Shown here in pieces: positions 37,908 to 44,528 of a stretch of 64,000 nt of DNA (its first letter is position 1; every line of letters starts with the position of its first letter). Source of the DNA: Brevundimonas pondensis (GTDB lineage: Bacteria > Pseudomonadota > Alphaproteobacteria > Caulobacterales > Caulobacteraceae). The DNA lies in assembly GCF_017487345.1 (NCBI RefSeq), contig NZ_CP062006.1, positions 2,734,001-2,798,000 on the forward strand, in the 5' to 3' direction. The notes under the pieces were generated by a model. That model searched no databases, was not told the DNA's origin, and saw nothing but the letters and a program-made list of their open reading frames with translations. Both the position numbers and the translations under genes were made by a program.

Positions 37908-38209
37908 CTTCGTCGTCGGACGAAACAGCGCCAGACGAAAAGGACGGCGATCACCGCCAGGGTCACGAAAGCCACCGTCCCGTGCGACATCTCCAGAAAG
38001 CCGGTCTGCCACGGATGCTCGGCGCGGGTGGCGGCGTCGAACGTCCACCAGGTGTCCGATCCTCGAACGCTGGCGCCCCGCCGGATCATCTCGCCGCCGA
38101 GGCGCTCCGCCATGATCGGCCGCACCACGCCGTTCAGCAGGATGCCGATCGCCAGCGGGATCACATACCAGAGGGAATCGATCAGGGCCTTGCGCCGCGG
38201 CGTCGTCAT
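37904..38209 (-). CDS. small hypothetical membrane protein
   Basis: A 101-residue protein starting MTTPRRKALIDS, with two membrane helices (about 12-30 and 72-92) around a loop of about 40 residues containing conserved-looking Trp residues (DTWWTF). An ATG at 38245 in the same frame is possible. No family was recognised. It converges on ilvA with a 4-base overlap. Confidence 0.6.
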   Translation of the reverse strand: MTTPRRKALIDSLWYVIPLAIGILLNGVVRPIMAERLGGEMIRRGASVRGSDTWWTFDAATRAEHPWQTGFLEMSHGTVAFVTLAVIAVLFVWRCFVRRRS

Positions 38210-38258
38210 GGCCGGAACCAGAGAAGCCCCGCTGGCCAATGTCAACGCCGCCGCGCGG

Positions 38259-38663
38259 TTAGGCTCGACTGATCGCTTCGGCGATCTCTTCGACTGGACG
38301 CGCCGTCAGATCCTTCGGGATTTCACCGATCAGGCGCTCCTCCAGCGCCTTGTGCCAATGCTTGCGCAACTGGCCCAGGGTCTTGGGCGCGGCGACCACG
38401 GCCAGGGCCTCGATCCTGTTGGTCAGGGCCATGTGATTCAGAGCCTCGGCCACCCCCATGGCGAAGCCGTCCTCGGCCTGGGTGTCGTTGTCGGGGTTGG
38501 CGTCGCTGGAGCGGCGGCCCGGCGCGCCGGATAGCCGTTCGGGGATCTCGGGCGTGGCCATCGGCTTGAGCTGGATGTCGAGGTTGTGGCCGGTGTTGCG
38601 GAACAGGCTCAGCTTCGCGCCGTCAGCGACGGCGACGAGGGCCCCGTTGGGCAGGTTCATCAT
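38259..38663 (-). CDS. host attachment family protein
   Basis: A 134-residue protein of the Host_attach/baeRF-like family (named after an Agrobacterium virulence report, but widespread in non-pathogens). The core is LVAVADGAKLSLFRNTG (9-25) and the later IEALAVVAAPKTLGQLRKHWHKALEERLIGEIPKDL region, related to the RNase/eRF1-like fold. A disordered Gly/Arg/Asp-rich loop lies between. Real function unknown. Confidence 0.8.
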   Translation of the reverse strand: MMNLPNGALVAVADGAKLSLFRNTGHNLDIQLKPMATPEIPERLSGAPGRRSSDANPDNDTQAEDGFAMGVAEALNHMALTNRIEALAVVAAPKTLGQLRKHWHKALEERLIGEIPKDLTARPVEEIAEAISRA

Positions 38664-38700
38664 CGGACTCCGGTTTGAGCGCCGGAAAGGGAGGGCGCTG

Positions 38701-39252
38701 TCAGTCTAGCGCGAACGCCCCTTGCACCGTTCCATGCTGCGACGCTTCGTGCGCCAGCAGCCACCGCTTGCGCTCCAGCCCGCCCGCATAGCCCGTCAGG
38801 GTTCTATTGGCGCCGACGACGCGGTGGCACGGCACGATGACGCCGATCGGATTGGCCCCGTTGGCCAGGCCCACGGCGCGCACGGCGGCGGGCTTGCCGA
38901 TGGCGTGGGCGAGTTGGCCGTAGCTCCATGTCCGGCCCGCCGGAATGGTCCGCAGCGCCGCCCAGACCGACCGCTGGAATTCCGTGCCGCCGGTCTTCAC
39001 GGCCAGGCCGTCGAGCGCCGTCAGATCGCCGTCGAAATAGGCGCAGACGGCGGCCCTCACCGCCTCCGGCGCCCGCCCCGCCGCCAGCCGGACCTCGCCA
39101 TAGTGACGGGCCAGCAACTTCATCATCCGCGCCTCATAGTCGGTGAAGTCGAAGGCGCGCACGGCGCCGTCGGCGTCCGTGACCAGCAGCACCTCGCCCA
39201 CCGGCGTGGCGATGCGGTCCAGGGTGAAGGTTTCAGGCTGCGTCTTTTTCAT
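38701..39252 (-). CDS. ogt: methylated-DNA--protein-cysteine methyltransferase
   Basis: Suicide repair protein that removes O6-methyl from guanine. The 183 residues contain an N-terminal ribonuclease-like domain and the catalytic domain with acceptor Cys142 in VIVPCHRVV, the recognition helix RTWSYGQLAHAIG, and the Asn hinge RAVGLANGANP. It overlaps the end of the Ada-AlkA gene by 20 bases on the same strand, so the pair is an adaptive-response operon split into regulator and methyltransferase. Confidence 0.95.
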   Translation of the reverse strand: MKKTQPETFTLDRIATPVGEVLLVTDADGAVRAFDFTDYEARMMKLLARHYGEVRLAAGRAPEAVRAAVCAYFDGDLTALDGLAVKTGGTEFQRSVWAALRTIPAGRTWSYGQLAHAIGKPAAVRAVGLANGANPIGVIVPCHRVVGANRTLTGYAGGLERKRWLLAHEASQHGTVQGAFALD

Positions 39253-40339
39253 CGTCGTTCTCCATGATCGTCATGCCGTCGATCCCCGCCTCGCGCAGGT
39301 GCAGCACGCCATAGGCCCGCCAGGGCCGCCATTGCTCGGCTCTCGTCGCCAGTCTTTCGTCCTCAAGCCGGTCGCTGGTCATGTCGGCGGCCTCATCCGT
39401 CCAGAGGCCCGGCAGACGCAGACCCGGCCGAGCCTTCATCAGCGGCGCCAGCAAGGGGTCCGCCGACAGGTCGCGCCGGATCGCCTCGGGATCGGCCGAC
39501 AGGTCGAACAGCCGCCGCACCCGCGCCAGCACCCCCGGCAAGGCCTTCAGATCATCCAGCGCCGCCGTGACCGCAAGGCGCTCCCCCGCCTCGAACCGGG
39601 CCGAGACCTCGCCCGTCGCCCCGTCCGTCGCGGGGGTCAGAAGACGGCGCCAGATCCCGCCCTCGACCGTCTCGCCGTTGGCGCTCAGAGCCGCCAGCAT
39701 GGCCTCGACATCATAGGGAGGGCGATAGGGCAGGCTTAGCCGCACGCCGCCGTCCCAAGGCCGCTCCGCCCGCGCCCGCAGCGCCGACGGGGGCCGCCCG
39801 TACAGGGCCTGAAACGTCTCATTGAAGCGCCGCACGCTGCCGAAGCCGGACGCCATGGCGACCTCGGCCATCGGCAGATCGGTCTGGTGGATCAGGGCCT
39901 TGGCCAGCAGGACACGACGCGTCTGGGCCACGCTGACCGGGGCGGCGCCCAGATGCTGGCGGAACAGACGGCGCAGGTGCCGCTCGCCCACGCCCAGCCG
40001 CGCGGCCAGGGCCTCCACGTCGCCCTCATCCAGAGCCCCCGCCTCGATCAGGTTCAGCGCCCGGCTGACGGTGTTGGAGGTGCCGCGCCAGGCGCCCATG
40101 TCGGGCGCCGTCTCGGGTCGACACCGCAGGCAGGCGCGAAAGCCCCCCTCCTCGGCCGCCGCCGCGCTGGCGACGAAGCGCATGTTCTCGCGCCTGGGCG
40201 TCCGCGCCGGACAGACCGGACGGCAATAGATCCCGGTCGTCTTCACACAGGTGAAGAAGCGCCCGTCGAAACGCGGGTCACGCGTCAGGACGGCCCGATA
40301 GCAGGCCTCCTGATCCAGACTGTCGCGGGGGTTTTCCAT
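39233..40339 (-). CDS. Ada-like regulator fused to AlkA N-domain, glycosylase core deleted
   Basis: Alkylation-response protein of 368 residues. N-Ada (1-80) keeps the zinc cysteines Cys39 (methyl-phosphotriester acceptor by homology), Cys43, Cys70 and Cys73. An AraC-type helix-turn-helix domain follows (85-190), then the AlkA N-terminal domain (195-295). The family normally continues with a helix-hairpin-helix DNA glycosylase of about 130 residues. Here the chain jumps from RPGLRLPGLW (303-313) through TDEAADMTSDRLEDERLATR to the family's C-terminal motif EQWRPWRAYGVLHL (335-348), so the hairpin and catalytic Asp are missing in frame. It could still sense and activate transcription, but not excise bases. 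Confidence 0.9.
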   Translation of the reverse strand: MENPRDSLDQEACYRAVLTRDPRFDGRFFTCVKTTGIYCRPVCPARTPRRENMRFVASAAAAEEGGFRACLRCRPETAPDMGAWRGTSNTVSRALNLIEAGALDEGDVEALAARLGVGERHLRRLFRQHLGAAPVSVAQTRRVLLAKALIHQTDLPMAEVAMASGFGSVRRFNETFQALYGRPPSALRARAERPWDGGVRLSLPYRPPYDVEAMLAALSANGETVEGGIWRRLLTPATDGATGEVSARFEAGERLAVTAALDDLKALPGVLARVRRLFDLSADPEAIRRDLSADPLLAPLMKARPGLRLPGLWTDEAADMTSDRLEDERLATRAEQWRPWRAYGVLHLREAGIDGMTIMENDDEKDAA

Positions 40340-40414
40340 GCCCGCACCCTGCGCCTTCGACGCCGCCCTGTCTCGCGGTTTTCGGACATGACAGCGCTGG
40401 GCCGAAATCGAGGC

Positions 40415-41545
40415 TCAATCGCGAAGCGTCGCCATCCGCCACATCTGCCGGATGATATCGAGCACCAGCGCCAGCATCATCACCACCAGAACCCAGCTCA
40501 ACACCGTCGACAGGGTCATGGCCGTGTCGAACACCCCGCGGCCGGCCTCATTGACGGCGCGAAGGGCCTCGATGCTCACATTGGTCGGACCGCCTTCGAC
40601 GCGGGCGACCTGATCGCCCTGGGTCAGGGTGAACCAGTGTCGGGCCTCGAACAGGCGCCAGCCGATCCACAGTCCCCCCATGGAGACAGGGATCTTGAGG
40701 AAGGCCCGCAGGCGTGCAGCGTGGGGCTGGATCAGGCCCAGGGCGTCCACCGCCGTCCCCGCCACGGCCCAGGCCAGGATGGGCGCGAACAGGGCGCTCC
40801 AGATCGGCGCCGCCGTCACGGCCACCTCGCCGCTGCGCAAACCGAACTGACTCAGGCCCGGAACATGAAGGACGCCGATCCACCACAGGACGAAGACCGT
40901 GCCGGCGATCAGCGACCACAGGGCCTCGGACGCCTCACGGCTCTCCAGGCGGCCGGCCCAGTCGCGTTTTTCCTTCGCTTTCGACGCCTGCCCGGTCCGG
41001 ACCTGAGCCGCCCCGGACACGGCCGCACCCCATCTGGCCGGGTCTGCCAGGCCATAGGCCGGCAGGTCGCCGATCCGCCACTTCGTCAACCAGGCCGGCT
41101 TCAGCCCATAGTGTTCCATGATCGCCCCGGCCAGGGTCAGGGCGCCAAGCAGGGTCAGGGCGCCGGTGAAGAAGCCGTGGAAACCCTGGGCGATCGCCTG
41201 GCCGAAGTCGGCCGGATCGCCGAACACACGCAGCAGAAGGACCAGCGCCTGCAGCCCGGCGATCACAATCAGCCCGGCCTTGGCCCCGAACAGCCAGTAG
41301 GGGAACAACTCCGGTCCGATCAGGCTGTCCGGCCCCTTGCGATAGCGGGCGGCGACGACCAGGGGATGGCCGATCTCGTGCAGGATCGCCTCCTTCTCCT
41401 CGCCGGTCAGGGCGCGGCCCAGCGCCTCTTCCTTCGCCTCGACCCGACTCAGGATCAGGTCGCGCAGCTCGGCGATGATGTCCTCGCGGTCCTCGGTCGA
41501 AAGCTGGGCCGCCACGGCCTCCAGGTAGCGTTCGATCACATCCAT
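40415..41545 (-). CDS. HAAS-domain membrane protein
   Basis: A 376-residue membrane protein starting with a HAAS-type signalling domain (1-90: MDVIERYLEAVAAQLSTEDREDIIAELRDLI, then the EIGHPLVVAARYR turn), followed by six membrane helices. HAAS proteins are normally co-transcribed with PadR regulators and are thought to connect membrane state to them; here the PadR gene lies 22 bases upstream on the same strand. Specific function unknown. Confidence 0.78.
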   Translation of the reverse strand: MDVIERYLEAVAAQLSTEDREDIIAELRDLILSRVEAKEEALGRALTGEEKEAILHEIGHPLVVAARYRKGPDSLIGPELFPYWLFGAKAGLIVIAGLQALVLLLRVFGDPADFGQAIAQGFHGFFTGALTLLGALTLAGAIMEHYGLKPAWLTKWRIGDLPAYGLADPARWGAAVSGAAQVRTGQASKAKEKRDWAGRLESREASEALWSLIAGTVFVLWWIGVLHVPGLSQFGLRSGEVAVTAAPIWSALFAPILAWAVAGTAVDALGLIQPHAARLRAFLKIPVSMGGLWIGWRLFEARHWFTLTQGDQVARVEGGPTNVSIEALRAVNEAGRGVFDTAMTLSTVLSWVLVVMMLALVLDIIRQMWRMATLRD

Positions 41546-41567
41546 TTCGGTTTCCCTCCCCCGAATA

Positions 41568-41891
41568 TCAAAGCATCCGGTCCAGCGAGGCGTTGATGCC
41601 GCGCCATTCCTCGGTCAGGGCCGCCAGCATGGCCTCGCCCCCCGCCGACAGGACGTAGAAGCGCTTCTTGCGCTTCTCTTCCTCACGCCATTCGCTGGTC
41701 AGCAGCCCCTGCCCTTCCAGCCGCCGCAGCAGGGGGTAGAGGGTGGATTCCTCCATCTCCAGCCCGTCCGCCGCCAACGCCTGTCGCAGGGTGTAGCCGT
41801 AACGTTCAGTCCGCAGGCAGGCGAGCACCGCCAGCACCAGCGACCCGCGCCGCAGCTCCAGCCGCATCGTCTCGAACAGATCCTTGTCCAC
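41568..41891 (-). CDS. PadR-family transcriptional regulator
   Basis: A winged-helix repressor of 107 residues from the GTG chosen here: LRRGSLVLAVLACLRTERYGYTLRQAL, MEESTLYPLLRRLEGQGLLTSEW and the wing EEKRKKRFYVLS are typical PadR features. GTG 41891 is preferred, with AGGCGG upstream; ATG codons at 41918 and 41930 are in frame, but the latter lies in the palindrome and neither has a ribosome site. Expected to repress its own operon with the downstream HAAS membrane protein. Confidence 0.88.
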   Translation of the reverse strand: MDKDLFETMRLELRRGSLVLAVLACLRTERYGYTLRQALAADGLEMEESTLYPLLRRLEGQGLLTSEWREEEKRKKRFYVLSAGGEAMLAALTEEWRGINASLDRML

Positions 41892-41927
41892 GCGGGACCG
41901 CCTCATCTGCCGCCACATAGTGTGTGA

Positions 41928-41950
41928 CATACAGTGTATGCGACATACTG
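41928..41950. promoter_or_regulatory. palindrome upstream of padR, candidate PadR operator
   Basis: CATACAGTGTATG (41928-41940) has 6-base arms CATACA / TGTATG around a central G. It is followed by a related half, ACATACTGT (41943-41951). It lies 37 bases upstream of the preferred padR start, where autorepression would act. Confidence 0.55.
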
Positions 41951-42294
41951 TACGCCGCCGTCAACAACCTTTGCTATCTGATGTGTCAGGACCACTTAGA
42001 TGCAGCTCAAAGCCACCCAAGAACGGCGCAACTTGAGCAATCTGACAGCCCCGAGGCGTCCGTTCGCCGGGACGCATTGCTGTTCACCGATCAAGGCCTG
42101 CCATTGACCGAGCCGGGGTGGACCAGCGTGCAGCGAACGGGTCAACCGACACCATGACCAGTCCATCTCTCGGTCCACGCATCGTTGCGCCCGATGCAGC
42201 GCCCATTCTTCCCGCCCTGGTGACCGCAAAGACGCGTCGCCAGCCCGATCCACAATCGCCGCCGATATCCCCCAAACTCCGGATAGCCAAAAGA
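41951..42294. other. intergenic region between padR and serine hydrolase
   Basis: About 340 bases between divergent genes. Several short open frames cross it on both strands, but none has a ribosome site or recognisable protein pattern. The stretch 42000-42290 could be a decayed gene remnant; I see nothing definite. Confidence 0.35.
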
Positions 42295-43455
42295 ATGCTG
42301 AACAAACTTTCCGCCGCATTTGTCCTGATTGCGGTCATGGGCGGCCTCGCCGATAGCGCGAACGCCCGCACGACCCAGGTCGCAGAAGCGGACAGCCAGA
42401 CCGCCGCGATTGAACGTCTGGTCCAAAGCGAGATGGCCTCTCGCCGTATTCCGGGGCTCCAGCTGGCGATCGTGAAGAACGGCGAGATCATATTCGCGGG
42501 CGCCTACGGCCAGTCCGACCTCGAGACCGCGAAACCTGTGACGGAACTCACTGTCTTCGGCGTCAATTCGATCAGCAAGGCCTTCACCGGCGTGGCGGCG
42601 ATGCAGCTTGTCGAGGCCGGAAAACTCGATCTCGACGCCTCGGTGACGCAATATCTCGAAGAGCTTCCGGCATCGTGGAATGAGATCACGGTCCGTCAGA
42701 TCCTGACGCACACGTCCGGCCTGCCCGAGATCATTGACGACAACACCCGGTTGATCGACGGCGCCGAGCCCGACGCCGCCTGGGCGAAGGTGCAGGAACT
42801 TCCCCTGAAATATGCGCCCGGGACGCAGTACGCCTATAATCAGACCGGCTACGCCCTGATGGGCAAGATCATCGAGAAGGTCTCGGGCAAGCCCTTCGTT
42901 GATTTCGTTCGCGAGGGACAGTTCAACGCGGCGGGCATGGAGCAGGCGCGCTTTGGCCACACCGCCGACACCGTGCCCGAGCTCGCCTCGCTCTATACCT
43001 ATTTGACGCTGCAGATCACGGACATGAGGACCGTCGGCGTCGAGCGTAGCGAGACCCCGATGGCGCGCAGTGAGGTGTGGCCCGCCTATATGCATCCCAC
43101 CGCGGGCGTTCAGGCCACGGCCAGGGATCTGGCGGCATGGGTTATCGCGCTGCAGAATCGCAAACTGGTCAGCGAAAGGGGCCTCGAACAGCTATGGACG
43201 CCGCAGCAACTGCCTGACGGAAGCTATCGCGGTTTCAACCGGACCATCAATGGCTATGGACTGGGCTGGCCGTCCATCCGCCGCGCGGAACATCCCGCGA
43301 TCACGCCCACGGGCGGCGACCGCGCGGCTATCTTCATCTACCCCGAGGATGACCTTACGGTGATCGTTCTGACGAACCTCCTGGGCGCCGGGCCCCAGAG
43401 ATTTGCTGACAAGATCGCTTCGCAATACATCCCCGACCTCGCCGTCGAAAACTGA
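42295..43455 (+). CDS. serine hydrolase, beta-lactamase/DD-peptidase fold
   Basis: Exported penicillin-binding-protein-like hydrolase of the class C beta-lactamase family, 386 residues. A signal peptide (MLNKLSAAFVLIAVMGGLADSANA) precedes the fold with Ser92-Ile-Ser-Lys95 (SxxK), HTSGLP (139-144), the tyrosine motif Tyr181-Asn-Gln183 in place of YxN, and a C-terminal GGDRAAIFIYPEDD strand. Such proteins are usually esterases or peptidases rather than drug-resistance enzymes. The start is placed at 42295 to give the signal peptide; the frame is open to 42118. Codon use looks less GC-biased than the neighbours. Confidence 0.88.
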   Translation: MLNKLSAAFVLIAVMGGLADSANARTTQVAEADSQTAAIERLVQSEMASRRIPGLQLAIVKNGEIIFAGAYGQSDLETAKPVTELTVFGVNSISKAFTGVAAMQLVEAGKLDLDASVTQYLEELPASWNEITVRQILTHTSGLPEIIDDNTRLIDGAEPDAAWAKVQELPLKYAPGTQYAYNQTGYALMGKIIEKVSGKPFVDFVREGQFNAAGMEQARFGHTADTVPELASLYTYLTLQITDMRTVGVERSETPMARSEVWPAYMHPTAGVQATARDLAAWVIALQNRKLVSERGLEQLWTPQQLPDGSYRGFNRTINGYGLGWPSIRRAEHPAITPTGGDRAAIFIYPEDDLTVIVLTNLLGAGPQRFADKIASQYIPDLAVEN

Positions 43456-43576
43456 CGATAGCGTCTCGTCGCCAGTGCGGCCGGACTGGCGGTTGGCGAA
43501 CGCCGATCGGTTCAATGCAGGGCGCCGTCAGTCCAACGCCAGGCGCCGGGACCATTTAGGTTTCGGCCCTCGCTGC

Positions 43577-44338
43577 CTAGAGACGCGAGAAGCGCCCGCC
43601 CTCGTCGGCGTCGACGACAATCGACAGGGAGACGTGCCGGGGCCTTGTCACCGCGAACAACACCGCCTCGACGATGTCCCGGTTGGTTGCGCGCTCGCCC
43701 TTGCGGCGCTTGGACGCATTTTCCCACGCCTCTGCGCCCGGCTCGACGTCATCGAGATAGGGCGGGTGAATGACGAGAGAGCGAACGGGCGTCCCGGCCA
43801 GCATCTGGGCGAAGCCATCCGCAAGGGCGGCCTGCGCCCGCTTGGCGGCGTAGAAGGGCACGGACGTCGTCTGAATCGCGGCGCCGGGCAGGCCGCTGAT
43901 CGACCCGATGGTCACGATGTCCGGTCGGCTCGATCCGCGCAGCAAGGGCATCAGCCCCTGTGTCAGAAGGAAGGTCCCTGAAACGGCGGCGTTCACTACC
44001 GCGAGAACCTCCTCGGGACGATGGTCCTCCTCGCTGCTTTCGAGCCACATCGCCCCGTTGTTGATCAGGAGGTCGATGACCTCGTGCTCGGCTTTCAGCT
44101 GCGTCACGGCCCGCGCCACGCTGGCGGCGTCGCCGAGATCCAGTTTGACGACCTGCGTCTGCACGCCTGTCCGCTCCAGAATGGTCGAGGCGACGCTCTC
44201 CAGCGCCTCGCGATTGCGGCCGCACAGGATCGGCCGGCTCCCCGCTTCGGCCAAGCTGACGGCCAGGGCTGCGCCCAACCCTCTGCCGGCGCCCGAAACG
44301 ACGACTACCGAGCCTTCGAGGTTCTGCAGGGAAATCAT
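43577..44338 (-). CDS. SDR-family oxidoreductase
   Basis: Cytosolic NAD(P)-dependent short-chain dehydrogenase, 253 residues. The nucleotide loop is Gly16-A-G-R-Gly20-L-Gly22, LLINNGA replaces the usual NNAG, and the catalytic Ser/Tyr/Lys are in GSISGLPG and FYAAKRAQ. The length fits classical SDRs. The start MISLQNL is preferred; upstream frame to 44419 runs into the intergenic region. It converges on the serine hydrolase and is divergent from the M14 peptidase. Substrate unknown. Confidence 0.9.
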   Translation of the reverse strand: MISLQNLEGSVVVVSGAGRGLGAALAVSLAEAGSRPILCGRNREALESVASTILERTGVQTQVVKLDLGDAASVARAVTQLKAEHEVIDLLINNGAMWLESSEEDHRPEEVLAVVNAAVSGTFLLTQGLMPLLRGSSRPDIVTIGSISGLPGAAIQTTSVPFYAAKRAQAALADGFAQMLAGTPVRSLVIHPPYLDDVEPGAEAWENASKRRKGERATNRDIVEAVLFAVTRPRHVSLSIVVDADEGGRFSRL

Positions 44339-44528
44339 GGGGGAAACACATGCTTGCGACGGGAGATCACGCCCCATAGGCCGGATCACGACATCGACCC
44401 ATTCGCCATAAGGGCGCACCCTTCATCGAGCATCTGGCCTCAAAAGCCAAAGAAACGACAGCGTGGCGCTGCTTCCCTTCCGCTCGCCTCCACGGTTAAG
44501 GTCATCGGTCTGTAGGGGGAGTATTGTC

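Noticed and set aside
42118-42294. N-terminal extension of the serine hydrolase frame
   Set aside because: The stretch before 42295 has no protein character and the downstream ATG gives a signal peptide.
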